From Sinotaia quadrata (lineage: Eukaryota > Mollusca > Gastropoda > Architaenioglossa > Viviparidae), in contig CM054180.1 in the NCBI GenBank assembly GCA_028829895.1, positions 116,556,473-116,620,472 on the forward strand: a stretch of DNA of 64,000 nt, read 5' to 3'. Under the pieces are notes generated by a model. It ran no database searches, had not been told where the DNA came from, and worked only from the letters and a program-made list of their open reading frames with translations. Shown piece after piece: positions 23,291 through 34,893 of the stretch; the stretch's first letter is position 1, and each line of letters begins with the position of its first letter. A program made the position numbers and the translations under genes.

Positions 23291-24300
23291 TTTCTACTTG
23301 TTTCTCTGTTATTAATGTCAAATAACATCAATAGCAAACTAAATTTTTGAAACTCAAAATAAAAAATTTGTCATAGGCATATGAGTGTTGTACAGATGTG
23401 ATTCAGCGTACATTAGGCATTTGAGTGTTGTACAGATGTGATTCAGAGTACATGATTTAAATCTAAATCGCACACTTCGTTTCTAAAGTTCCTGAAGTAT
23501 CCAAAGGTCCACGTTTCGCTGTTAATTCAAGAGTAATGCGATCAAATCCATCATATTCCCATGTAATAATTGATTTTCCCATCACTTTCAATTTTTTTTC
23601 CAGCATATAAAATATTTCCAACAGGCCTATTTACGTTGAAATAAATGAATCATCAAAAGGATTTCTTTCCACCATATCACTTCGTCAGCCAGTGTTCGCT
23701 GCGTCAGTGAGAAATAAATAAATAATTACGTAAATTCAAACACAAATGTAAAATAACATCACTCTTTGTGTTTAATTATCTCATTGAGAAGCCACTCTTT
23801 TTTTTCATATTATCCAACTAAAAATTAGATTTAAGTGTCATTGTGAGTAGGCTATGCTTGGGCTTCCATGCTTTGTATAGATGCTCCTAAATTTGTGAAT
23901 AATTTAATCCAGCATTCATATATTTTTTAGCACAGGCCATAATCGTAGAATGAAAGAACAATAATTCGATTCTTTTTTTTTTTTAGTTACGAATGTGCAT
24001 GTTACGGGCAGCCATATTTGCTTGCATTATCAGAGTCATGGGTGTCAAACAAGAAGAGGTCCCTCCTGGCGCTGAATGTAAAAAAAATTCATCAACCAAC
24101 AACTCGAAATTAAAACAAGTAACGTAAAAATTGATTTAAAATAAAATGAAATAAATTAAACAGCTTAAAAATATTGTTTTTTTTATGTGACAAAAACATG
24201 AACACTGCGATGAAAGGCCAGCCTTGTTTCCTAGCGGAAGATAACTCTTAACATTAAAATGGTCAAGTAAAACTTTCGAGTACTGGAACTCCATCACAAT
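23291..24300. other. Unannotated AT-rich spacer
   Basis: Includes a 47-bp direct duplication around AGTGTTGTACAGATGTGATT (about 23366-23452). No gene was recognised. Confidence 0.5.
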
Positions 24301-24309
24301 ATATCATTG

Positions 24310-24537
24310 GCAGTATGTCAGAAAGTTAGTGAATGTCAGCTATGTTAGTGAATGTCAGCTATGTTAGTGAATGTCAGCTAACTGAAACTTGGCGGTTATC
24401 AACTAGCTAACTATTGTGAATGTTGGTTAAATGAAAGTTACTGGATGTCGGCTAACCGAAATTTGATTAATTATGGCTAATAAAAAGTGAATGGATGTCG
24501 GCTAAGTGAAAGTTACTGGATGTCGGCTAACCGAAAG
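24310..24537. repeat. Irregular 20-31 bp tandem repeat
   Basis: Recurrent TTAGTGAATGTCAGCTA and GAAAGTTACTGGATGTCGGC TAACC units, with spacing varying between about 20 and 31 bp. Confidence 0.8.
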
Positions 24538-24538
24538 T

Positions 24539-24734
24539 TAATTTACCAAGAGAACTTATTACTTCTTTATTTAATTCATAGGAGCTCTGTACATACATGG
24601 AAGATTATAAGATATCCTAGAATCTTGAAGTGATTCCCACGCGGAAACGCGGAAAGGCTTCTGTCTGAAAAGCACAGTCTGTACAGAGCTCTTATGAATT
24701 AAATACACAAGTAATAAGTTCGCTTGGTAAATTA
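24539..24734. mobile_element. Hairpin MITE with 54-bp terminal inverted repeats
   Basis: 24539-24592 and 24681-24734 are reverse complements at 50 of 54 positions (outer part TAATTTACCAAG, inner part GAGCTCTGTAC). They flank an 88-bp interior. The outermost TA dinucleotides are compatible with a TA target duplication as in Tc1/mariner-type MITEs. There is no coding potential. It inserted at the edge of the irregular minisatellite. Confidence 0.85.
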
Positions 24735-25724
24735 TTATCTTGCACCGTTTCAAGTAAGAATAAAGAATGTGATTAATTTTATTCATCCTTCTTTCTCTCC
24801 CACAACAAAATATCATAATACTTTTGAAAGCACAGTTCAACCTGAGCTATATATTAACAGCCTTCATTCTTACCTGTGCATCTTAATAATAGATGTATTT
24901 GCTTCGTTAAGGATGATTCACTACTTTAACCAACGGATTCCTATTATTTTCCATAGAAAATAATTTAAGTTAGAATTTATTATATATATGGTTTGTTTAG
25001 CTGACAATAACGCTGCTAAGGTTCAGCCATTAGCGCAACGTAATTTACATATGTATCTTTAATTAATTGTTAACTGATTTTATTTTGATTCGTTTGACAC
25101 TTTCTAGTTTCTCATCTGTCTGAAAAAGGTTAGCTTTTTCCGAATAAGTACAGTTTCTTGTTAGGTTTAGCTAAGTGTATCTACGCTGTATTTGTTTTCA
25201 TCTCCTGGTCAGTCAATGTATACATCCCATGTTCACCCAGTCTCTCATTTATTGTGTGCAGTTACGTCCTTTTACCGTTGGCTTTCAGTGTTTCCATGCT
25301 GTATTGCTCAGAGGTAGGATTCAAGTTCTGTAGCCATGAGCACGATGTAGCAGAATGTAGCTCTCACTAAACACATGTTTAACATTTTGTTTTATCATAC
25401 ATCCTTTTATTTCAATTTATAATTTTCATATTGCATATTATGTGCATGAAATAATTTGGATTTAATTATCAATAGACAGACGTCTCGCTACCTGATAGCT
25501 CTCACCTTGGTCTGAGATCAGACTAGGGTTGAGATAATATCATTATAGGGAAATTATTACAGTTCATTAATTGTTTTAATTTGGTCACCGCAATTGTGCC
25601 AATACGATTCCATCATTGCAATTTTGTAAGTATGATTCCACCATTACAATTCTATCAACTTAATTGTTATTTGTAAAAGTATTATTCCGGTACAAAGGCA
25701 TACATACTTATACTTCATCAACAT
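24735..25724. other. Unannotated AT-rich spacer
   Basis: No recognised gene or element. Short imperfect repeats of GATTCCA(T/C)CATT(G/A)CAATT occur at about 25605-25650. Confidence 0.5.
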
Positions 25725-25980
25725 ATTTTATTTCGTTAGGCATGTGGTGTATTTACACGGACACTTATTTACAATATTTTATTTCGTTAGGCATGTGGTG
25801 TATTTACACGGACACTTATTTACAATATTTTATTTCGTTAGGCATGTGGTGTATTTACACGGACACTTATTTACAATATTTTATTTCGTTAGGCATGTGG
25901 TGTATTTACACGGACACTTATTTACAATATTTTATTTCGTTAGGCATGTGGTGTATTTACACGGATACTTATTTACAAGA
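25725..25980. repeat. 51-bp minisatellite, 5 near-identical units
   Basis: The unit is ATATTTTATTTCGTTAGGCA then TGTGGTGTATTTACACGGAC ACTTATTTACA. The units are essentially identical, so the expansion is recent. Since 51 is a multiple of 3, two frames stay open (YFISLGMWCIYTDTYLQ and the +1 frame). These are not taken as genes. Confidence 0.97.
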
Positions 25981-27059
25981 GCACTATTCCTGCTTCTCCT
26001 GCTAGGTGCCCTTAGTGGAACTCACTTAAGAAGTATACTATTTTGTTTTGCTGGAACTCTCTGATTTCCACCAGACCTTCTTGAAAGAACATAGACCGTA
26101 TAATAAGAAATGGATTTATATTAGGTAGTTTTGTTTACTATAATGCATTGAAAATTAGTAAATATTATATGTTCTTGAGGTTCATGGTCAGTCTGAAGAA
26201 TAAACTGTCTTCCATACAGGTACTGTTGAGATCAGGTAATTCCAGACGAATACCCAATACACTTCTTTTAATACAAAGAATACTTTGAGCTGCTCTCCAC
26301 TTCTGGCTTCTATTTGACACGGGAAATAAAATATCCAGTTTGCTTGTGCAATAAGCAACAGCCCGCTCAGATATTTCTGGCTTCAGACCGCAAAACGTAA
26401 TCTTTCTATAATTCTAGCATTTTACGATCATGTCAGATGTGAGTCCTGATGATATTATTCAGAAGGTTCTGTTATCGAACTAGAAAGTGGTGATGAGGTA
26501 GTGTTGAACATTGATAATGGTGAAACAGTCATAAGACTGTGAATAGGGCTCTTTTTGGTAGCCACACTCGGCAACATTTCTAGTGGCATTAAATTCAGCC
26601 TTGTCCAATTCGCGGCGATGAATACACAAGTGATTGCTCTTACCTATTTCACTAGAATGGTGGATGAGTTATAACTTTATATAGATATACTACGTTTAAA
26701 GATTTGGCATGCTTTTTACATCAAACCATGTTTCACATACAACAACGTACACTCTTTCATTTTTACATCGATACCTCTAAAAGTATGATTTTAAACTTGC
26801 CCGAATCAGTCAAGCTTGTCAGTCAGCACCTCTGAGTGCCATTCTACCATAGTACGAAGTTCATGACCTTGATTCAGCATTAATAATTTATTTTGATTTA
26901 CATACCCACTTTTTTTTCCACCGTCGGCAGCTAATTTTACACTAAACCAGAGATGTTTTAATCTTCTGTCTTCTCTTCACTTACACTTGAAGTAATCATC
27001 ACTGCATCTTCCCACCTCTATTGTTCTCATGAACATACGTTTCATTCACAAAGAGCCAT
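25981..27059. other. Unannotated spacer
   Basis: Unique DNA. A broken frame near 26430-26520 (ELESGDEVVLNIDNGE) is acidic and might be a decayed coding fragment, but no family is recognised. Confidence 0.3.
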
Positions 27060-28065
27060 TCCAGACTTCCATTTGGTGTGAAGTGTCATCGACCTGTATC
27101 GTGAGCCACGAGTCTGACTGGGATCGCTGTCTGCCTATATGACGTCATTATCAATACCAAAAACGGCACGTAGTGCACAGGAATGACAATCGGCTATTTA
27201 CTGTGATACTAGCGTACGGAACAGAGCATGACCCACGCTGTAGGCATGTGTTTCATTCCAGCGTCACGTGACCCACCTGAACGAAAACCTAGCATATGTA
27301 AATTTCAGATAATAATAAAGAAAGTCGCATGACACCTGTCAATGACACTTGTTTAATACAATGACTCGGGGAATAATTCAGAGGTTGGTGGAACATACCA
27401 ACTAATCCGATTCATCAGAACGGTATTGTGGCACCTCTTAGTGGCACATGATGTGGGTTAATGTAATAACGGTATCAGTGACTGATGACCTTTGGCAGCG
27501 ACTTATGAATCGTTTGAAAGAAATATAGCTTGTATGAACGTCACGAGCTGTGTTTTTAAGGCTAGTGGCTCATTTATTATAATCGAAGAAATATGAAATT
27601 TATAAACGATTCATAATATCTATCACGGCACATGACAGGTATCACCGACACATGACACCTGTCAACGTCATATGACACCTATCGACGGCAAATGACACCT
27701 ATCGACGGCAAATGACACCTATCGACGGCTCATGACAAACAGCATGCGACATTACATACTGATCTGCGACATTACTTCAGCGCCACGTGGCACACAGCAA
27801 TACTGCCAAGTAAATGTCAAAATTGACATTACACACAACAACATCGCATGGTGCGTGTGTCACCGATGAGCAGTATACATCAATTCGAAGTGTCATACAC
27901 CAGCATCACGTGATATAGGTGAACGACTCCTCGGTATGTCAACGCCCTACGGTGCACACGGCACATGCCAGGATGCCATGGCGTATATCGATGCCAAATA
28001 TCATACCTTAGGACATGGCATGTGTCAATGCCACACGACATCACTTGTCACCCAGTGAGTAACAT
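27060..28065. repeat. Degenerate minisatellite of about 22 bp period
   Basis: The clearest units are ATGACACCTATCGACGGCAA at 27670-27735. Diverged relatives (GTCA(C/T)(A/G)TGACAC, CACGTGAC, ATGCCA) extend for about 1 kb on both sides. CACGTG, CATATG and ATCACGTG words recur. This is an old array with a young homogeneous centre. Confidence 0.7.
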
Positions 28066-28940
28066 AGTCACGTGTATCTGAAATTCTGGTAAAGTGAAGT
28101 TTCTTTTTTACTTTCGGAAAAAGTTTGAAAGCCGGACGTTTTTGTTTTCGGCTCTCGTGCCAAGAAAAGTTAACTCCTTCAGTTGGCTACAGTTTATTTT
28201 GTTGTAAAGAAATTGGCGCGCATGAAGTTCGGGCCCACCAAGTCTGTATGGTTGAGGGTTGCATTCCAGCCAATGACAAATACAAGTTGCACAGTACAAA
28301 TCGATGTCTAATCATAAACTCTTTTTCTTTCTCGCTGGGGCTGCTGCTCGTGGTGTATTTGATTTGAGAAAAAAAAAGATTGAAAATACATAATTTATCT
28401 GCCTTCGTACAGTTTAAAAATATAGACCTAATAATGATAGCAACACATACATATTTCACTTGTGTCCTTGTTGCCTCTTTTTCTTATTTATATGAAATGA
28501 GTTCATATATAACATCGCTGTCTTTCTGTTCTCAACTTTTTTTTTTAATGGGACTGCGCGAGTCGTTCCGAGGGCTGTAATTTCACTGATTACACATCAT
28601 TGCCATGAAGTTTCAACCACTTCAGTCACGCGCACATCTCAAATATTAAAGTGCTTCAGGTTTTGGATTTACCTTTAGAAATTGAACATATTTTTTATAA
28701 TGAAAGCAAAACTCGATGAACTGTCACTGTGGCTTCCAGACCAATGTCTATTACTAGTTAAATTTCCTCTGCATAATTACTATTACTTTTTCCATTGTAG
28801 AGTTGATTGCAATATCAGTTTTGATGTGCTTTGCTTTTGACACAAGACGAATGCATGCGAAAGTGTGACTGCTGAAATAGATTTCCGCCTGCAGGATTTG
28901 CAGAAAAGACACGTTAAACGTGCAGGATTTGCAGATGACA
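28066..28940. other. Unannotated spacer
   Basis: Unique DNA with several short unrecognised open frames on both strands. Confidence 0.4.
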
Positions 28941-29012
<72 letters not shown>

Positions 29013-29036
29013 CACACACACATACACACACACACT
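28939..29036. repeat. (AC)n microsatellite
   Basis: About 95 bp of AC repeat with small interruptions (TGC, ATA). Confidence 0.97.
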
Positions 29037-29475
29037 CTCATTCCACCTGTCGGACTTGCCGGATAGACACTCCATCTCTGGGACTTGCTGGAAAGACACA
29101 TTCCAACTTCTGGACTTGTCGGAAAGACACGCTCCAACTTCTGGGGTTGTCGGAGGCACATTCCAACTTCTGGACTTGTCGAAAAGACACACTCCAACTT
29201 CTGGGCTCGTCGGAAAGACACACTCCAACTTCTGGACTTGCCGCAAAGACACATTCCAACAGCTGGATTCTCCGAAAAGACACACTCCAACCAGCATTAT
29301 AGGCCCGTGCAGTGCATTGGGGCCCCTCCCTACACAGCCACTCTCATGAATAAAACATACATAGAATAGCATGGAACACCTTTGCTCGTGAGGCGCAGGG
29401 CAAGTGCCCAGCGTGCCCATGCGTTAAGACGGCACTGACTCCAACTTCTGGTCTTTGTCGGAAAGACATCCGCTA
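29037..29475. repeat. 31-bp minisatellite, interrupted
   Basis: The unit CACTCCAACTTCTGGACTTG TCGGAAAGACA repeats about 8 times to 29291, then resumes at 29438. Frames through it (LVGKTHSNFWTCRKD and the reverse-strand VCLSDKSRSWNV) are repeat translations. Confidence 0.93.
29292..29437. mobile_element. 146-bp hAT-like insertion within the 31-bp array
   Basis: The insert starts CAG and ends CTG. It is flanked on both sides by ACTCCAAC (29284-29291 and 29438-29445), so removing it restores an intact array unit. An 8-bp target duplication and CAG...CTG ends fit hAT. The right end (GCCCATGCGTTAAGACGGCA CTG) looks like the CAGTGCCGTCTTAA type of hAT terminus. The longer terminal repeats do not pair well. 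Confidence 0.75.
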
Positions 29476-29544
29476 CCTGAAGGACTTGCCTAGAAAAAAC
29501 ATATACACTGTCTTAGTCGTTACCCTACTATATCACTAAGACAA

Positions 29545-29990
29545 GAACGTGTGTGTTATTTAAATAGTAGGCTGTAGTTTTCTAAAGAGCAATAGCTATT
29601 GTGTACTTAATTAATAGGATGCAGTTGTCTAAAGGAACAGTACAGTTTTCCGAAAGTAATAGTTTGAGTTCTTATAAAGAACAACTACTCCTCTTGTGAC
29701 ATTGAATTAATTGGGTTGTTAAGGTCTTTTAAACTTCAAGTACTGTGTATTATTTAATTCAAAGGTTGCAATCTTCTGACCTATACTATTAATATGTCAT
29801 TTAATCAATATGTTGCAGTTTTCTAAACTACAAGTATTTTTGTAGTCTTACAATCATCGCTGAAGTAATCTAATTAGAAATACATTTTGTGTTATTTAAT
29901 TAATAGGCTGAAATATTGGAAACTAGCAGTTTATTTGTGTGCTTTAATTAGAAGGTTGAAGTATTTTAAGTACACTTCTGTCCAATAATG
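29545..29990. repeat. About 65-bp diverged tandem repeat
   Basis: Recurring TATTTAATTAATAGG(C/A)TG(C/T)AG, then TTTTCTAAA and AA(C/T)AGTA words, in 6-7 irregular units. Confidence 0.7.
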
Positions 29991-30832
29991 TATAGGTTGT
30001 TCCTTTACACCATATTATTTTGCCAATGAAATGATATTTGAATTTATTAACCTGAAGGTAATTTTGTACATTAACAGTATACACTTTCTATTATACCCAC
30101 TTCCCAACAACTACCAGTTTTGTAACTACCCACGTGTGCAATAATGCTCAGTAGCCAGACGCAAAGCGTCTGTTGTAGCACTAAAATGCATTGCTGTTCA
30201 GTCAGTTTAATTTTCTTTTTTTTAATTTTAATTTAGTCAAATGGAAAAACATACGAACAAGAGAAAATATGCTCGAACCGGTATGGTACAATTTTGCTTT
30301 CTTTTGACTTGATCGAAATTGTAGTAGTCAAGACAAGAATTTGAAGACAAAGGGTGTTATTAAAGCAGATTTAAGCGCAAAAGAAAACATGGACGGGCCC
30401 TAGTGAATAATAAAATAAAATATGAAGCAGCACCATATGGCCTAGAATCAAGGTCTTCGTACGGCATTAGATGGTTTAGAGTGATAGGAGAGGAAGGGGA
30501 GACAAAAAAAAAGCAAGAAGTGTGCTCCGCGGTGCTCCACAAGGGCAAAGAACGCCCACAAGTACGAGTAGCTTCCCTTGGCGCCATAAATATCTTTCAA
30601 ATCACAGGAATGACTGTCAGGATAACAAGCGAGGTTGTCAATGCACATTTACCACGAAGGATGAGTCATTTTTCATCGTGTCGTTTCAAAGAATTTTAAT
30701 GCACTTGTCACTTTTATTGTGTATGGTTTCCTGAAACGGAACTCTTTAAACAAGGTCAAGTGATAGTGTGGAAAACGTGACGTCTTAACGTCTCAAGCCT
30801 TAGTTTCTTCGGATGACTCGATTGTATATATT

Positions 30833-30835
<3 letters not shown>
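29991..30835. other. Unannotated spacer
   Basis: A 98-codon plus-strand frame (30403-30699) overlaps two others and has no recognisable domain. It is not called. Confidence 0.4.
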
Positions 30836-30881
<46 letters not shown>

Positions 30882-30909
30882 ATATGTGTATGTGTGTTTG
30901 ACTGTCTTT

Positions 30910-30950
<41 letters not shown>
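30834..30950. repeat. Two (TG)n tracts
   Basis: (TG)n at about 30836-30880 and 30911-30950, separated by CATATGTGTATGTGTGTTTG and GACTGTCTTTGG. Confidence 0.97.
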
Positions 30951-30952
<2 letters not shown>

Positions 30953-31312
30953 GAGCATTTTTGGATGGTTCAGGTTCAGTTACTCTTTGCTAAATTGGTG
31001 TGATTTAGGTTTTATATCCGGTTAACATTGTTGCTGACTGAATTCAATGAATTATCAAAGCAGCAGACAACGTACTTTCATTGCTTTTTTAAGTGCCAGG
31101 CAAATTTTAGCGTTGCGCACGAGGCACAATTTATCGTTCCACTCGGTGTGCTAGGGTGACGTGATAGTGAGCCCACCAGCTGAAATGAAAAGATTGTTAT
31201 ATTTTTTTTTGTTTGGTAGTGTGTTTTGATGTTTAATTTGCAACCGTTTTTTTTTTTTTTTGACATAAAGGTACCACTTTGAACCGATGGGCAAATTTAA
31301 CCAACACAACAG

Positions 31313-31315
<3 letters not shown>
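30951..31315. other. Spacer with poly-T runs
   Basis: T-runs at about 31201-31210 and 31247-31261. No gene was recognised. Confidence 0.5.

Positions 31316-31380
<65 letters not shown>
31316..31380. repeat. (AC)n microsatellite
   Basis: Pure AC tract followed by ATGCACGCACGC. Confidence 0.97.
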
Positions 31381-31382
<2 letters not shown>

Positions 31383-31524
31383 CACGCACGCACACGCGAT
31401 TGCTACACGAGGTATCACTATTAGCGCATTTGTGAGCTCCCAATTAGTCAAGCATTTTGCAAATCTGTGCTGCTACTTTATTTGTTTACGAATCAGTTAG
31501 AAATAATCAGGTGGTATATTTATT

Positions 31525-31720
31525 GGTTCACCGACAAATGCGCGCCGACAAAATCGCGATGGACAAAAGCGCGACGACGCGTTCTGTCCTTAACCCTAAC
31601 CCTAACTCTAACCATAACCCCTAATCATAACCCTAACCCTAACTCTAACCATAACCCCTAATCATAACCTTAACCCTAACCATAACCTAACCCTAACTAT
31701 CGCGCATTTGACGGGTCACC
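31525..31720. mobile_element. MITE carrying internal CCCTAA repeats
   Basis: Left end GGTTCACCGACAAATGCGCG (31525-31544) and right end CGCGCATTTGACGGGTCACC (31701-31720) are imperfect inverted repeats. Both sides are flanked by ATATTTATT (31516-31524 and 31721-31729), a perfect 9-bp target duplication. Inside, 31590-31698 is an irregular array of CCCTAACCCTAACTCTAACC with CCCCTAATCATAA variants, next to a CpG-rich GACAAAAGCGCGACGACGCG arm. Nine-bp duplications suggest a Mutator-like origin, but an 8-bp-duplicating family cannot be excluded. There is no coding capacity. Confidence 0.85.
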
Positions 31721-31729
31721 ATATTTATT

Positions 31730-32114
31730 TATAACTTACACAAAAGGAATGGCTTGATTTTCTGAGAAGCTGATTAAAAATAATCGGCACTGGATTTGTT
31801 TATAAACTGGTGTAGCATAATCAAGGGCTAGTTTGACAGGAAATACGGTTTGCAGTAAATGGGACAATGTGAAGGACTGGAGTCGTGAGGAGAGAAAGAT
31901 AACAGAGGAGAAAGGTGACACGTGAGGAGGTAAATATTAATTGAGGAAAACCATTACACTAGGAGAAAAAGATGTGAAAAGCTTACAGGAATTTAGGAAG
32001 GGAGCACATAAATAAGATACAAATAAAGATAATATGCTAAGATACAAATGAAGATAGCATGCTAAGATACAAAGCATTTTAGTAAAGGAAGCTGGCAAAA
32101 TAAATACAGGCTCG
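31730..32114. other. Unannotated spacer
   Basis: Purine-rich towards 31950, with a short duplication of ATGCTAAGATACAAA (about 32034-32070). Confidence 0.5.
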
Positions 32115-32535
32115 CAGGACTGGATGATAGTACAGTAATACAGAACAGAATACAGAATACAATACAGAAGACAAGACAGAAGACAAGACAGAACACAATA
32201 CAGAAGACAAGACAGAAGACAATACAAAACAGAATACAGATCACAATACAAAACAGAATACAGAACACAATACAGAAGACAAGACAGAATAGAATACAGA
32301 AGACAAGACAGAAGACAATACACAATACAATACAGAAGACAAGACAGAAGACAAGACAGAAGACAAGACAGAACAGAATACAGAAGACAAGACAGAACAC
32401 AATACAGAAAACAACACAGAAGACAAGACAGAAGACAAGACAGAATACAATACAGAACACAATATAGAAGACAAGACAGAAGACAATACAGAACATAATA
32501 CAGAAGACAATACTGAGCACACCACAGAACGAAAG
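32115..32535. repeat. 12-bp minisatellite, about 34 units
   Basis: Units are AGAAGACAAGAC and AGAACACAATAC variants. Period 12 keeps minus-strand frames of 176-287 codons open (SCLL / VFCI runs). These are artefacts. Confidence 0.95.
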
Positions 32536-33545
32536 TATAAGAAAAGAAAAGAAGATAGAGGTACATGGGAAATGAGAAGGAAGAATATGATAAGACAAGA
32601 ACATAAGAAGGAAGACTGGCTAGGAAGAAGAGATAGAGGAATAAAACGTGGAATGGTAAAGAGAAACAAGAATGCAACAGAAGTGGAGTTACGGGATAAA
32701 GGAAAAGGTGAGAGAGAAAGACAGAAATTAGAACAAAAAGAAAGAAAGAGAATACAATGATGACTACGCAAGACTGTGGAGGGAAGGAGGTAGAAGACAA
32801 GAAGAGAAACAGTACGCCTGCAACTTGGATATTAGAGCAGAGGAGGCGAGGCGGAGGTTAGTGGTGAGGACAGTGATGGAGAAGGTGATAGTGTGGAGGG
32901 TGGATGAACGTAAAGTAGCTACACGGGGTGCAATCTTCTGTTGCCGCGAGCATTAGACAGTACTCTTAATGCACTCAGTGAAAGTTGTTTCTAAGAATCG
33001 CTGGCAACGTTTGATTGAAAAAAATCATTTCGTCTTATGTCCTTGTCGTTTACTGATTAATTCCCCTTTTTCAACTGTTGCAATTATTTTCTCTTTTCTG
33101 TCCAAAATTTAATCTGTCATATTGGCCTTCAAACGAGGACAAGAGAAATTATTCTCATTGCTTTGAGATAGCTCTGAATTTAGTTCTCAGGCGGGCCTTT
33201 TGCTTCAAACAAAATGTAAATAACTAATATGGAAATGTCTTGAATTTAGTGTATGAAAATTATTGCTTTTAGAATAGCATTTACATATAGCGATATTTAA
33301 CATTTGATATGTCTGCATTCATGCAAAATTCTACGAGAAACATTTAGTGTAAAATATGCTTGCTTTTCATTCTAAGGGTACATTCACAAACTGAATTTGT
33401 ACAATAGGCATGTACTATGGATATGGTATTTTTTTAAGTATAGAGATGAGATAAATATGAGTACTTAATACATTGTAGGCTAGTCACTATTTAAAATAAC
33501 CTTTAACCAAGCAGCAACAATTACTATCAAATAGTAGTTAGCATT
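32536..33545. other. Unannotated spacer
   Basis: Purine-rich to about 32900, then AT-rich unique DNA. No gene was recognised. Confidence 0.5.
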
Positions 33546-33547
33546 AC

Positions 33548-33616
33548 ACCTTTCTTTCTTTCCTTCCTTCCTTCCTTCTTTCTTTCTTTCTTTCTTTCGT
33601 TCTTTCTTTCTTTCTT

Positions 33617-33698
<82 letters not shown>

Positions 33699-33702
33699 TT
33701 AT
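33548..33702. repeat. (TTTC)n microsatellite
   Basis: About 150 bp of TTTC/TTCC with a CTCTCT interruption at 33619-33630. Confidence 0.97.
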
Positions 33703-34400
33703 TTTTAAATTTGCAAAAGACAAACGACAAATGAAACACATGACTGTCCAGTCTTGATCGGGCACACGATGCGCGTACATCTGTATTGGTGATTTACGGT
33801 TGTGGAGGTCAGCAAAGCGTTTTATCTTCCAGCAAGCTTCTAAGAAGCGTAAATGCAGTTTACAAAATCATTCCAAACCGTAAATTTGAATTTCTGCCGA
33901 TTAGAAATAATTCTTTCTAAAAAATTAAATAAATAAAAAGGGGTTACTTATTTCTCACAATTATACACCGAGTGTGAGAAAATAATATTAGTAAAACATT
34001 GAATGAAACAATTTATCGTAAACAACGTGTAATACATATTAGGTGTATTCGTACTGTAACGCTATGAATTGTTATGTTTTACGTTAAAGGTCCCAGAATC
34101 AGAGTGGGTTATCTTGTCAAATGCTCATTTATTAAAATTATCAGTATCAAGTAATACTTATAAGGAACATAAGTTGGTGCTGTTCTTCCGCTTATAATTT
34201 ATCTGTAAAGGACCTGCAACCGGAAGTGGTGTCAAAATGAATGACTTCCGTGTATTGATGCCAGTATATTTTAAGCCGGAATGGTAAGCTTAGCTTCTGA
34301 AACACTGGAATGCATTTAGGAACATCAATTCCGCCCATCTAAGGTTTTGTTCTGTTATTAACTAGATCCTACCTAAGAACATCTTGTAACCAACAAAACT
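33703..34400. other. Unannotated AT-rich spacer
   Basis: No recognised feature. Confidence 0.5.
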
Positions 34401-34407
34401 AATACAG

Positions 34408-34500
34408 TCTTCTTCCTCCTCCTCCTCCTCATCAAAACCACTATCACCACCATCATCGTTATCCTTATCGTCGGCATCATCATCATCGTCTTCAACAAAA
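34408..34500. repeat. (TCC)n and (ATC)n tract
   Basis: CTTCCTCCTCCTCCTCCTC followed by imperfect ATC repeats. Confidence 0.9.
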
Positions 34501-34810
34501 TCATTGTGACGTTTTCCCTCCACCTTCTCTCGATTTTATTAAGTTAACTATTAAATATTTTAACTCATAATAATATTTTTAAATTTGATAATAATAATTT
34601 AGATCATAATAATATTTCAAACTTTATTACTGTAAATCGTTGTAAAAATAGTGAGATTTAAAAATTAAGAACCTGTTCCCTAAATCGTCGAAAAGTTAAA
34701 AGTGACGTCACAAGTTGTCGTACGGATAGCAGGTTTGCGACAAATCAGGCGGCTCCGCGAGAGTTTAGGAAAGATATGGGAAAGTTATGAGTTGGGAGAA
34801 GTCAAAAGTT

Positions 34811-34893
34811 GTGTGTGTGTGTGTGTATGTGTGCGTGCGTGCGTGTATGCGCGCGTGTGTGTGTGTGTGCGTGCGTTTGTGTGTGTGTGTGAG
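34811..34893. repeat. (TG)n with TGCG/TATGCGCG interruptions
   Basis: Compound dinucleotide tract. Confidence 0.95.

Noticed and set aside
28865..29420. 145-178-codon frames over the 31-bp array (THSNFWTCRKD and VCLSDKSRSWNV types)
   Set aside because: Three 31-bp units make 93 bp, so frames stay open by period. They also run into the AC microsatellite and the hAT-like insert.
31590..31698. A telomere or chromosome end
   Set aside because: The CCCTAA-like repeats are irregular, only about 110 bp long, and enclosed by terminal inverted repeats with a target duplication.
31937..32800. 287-codon cysteine/leucine-rich minus-strand frame
   Set aside because: It is the translation of a 12-bp minisatellite and T-rich flanks, with no start context or domain.
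33790..34400. Possible decayed element in the AT-rich spacer
   Set aside because: No inverted ends, tandem structure or coding remnants could be found by eye.
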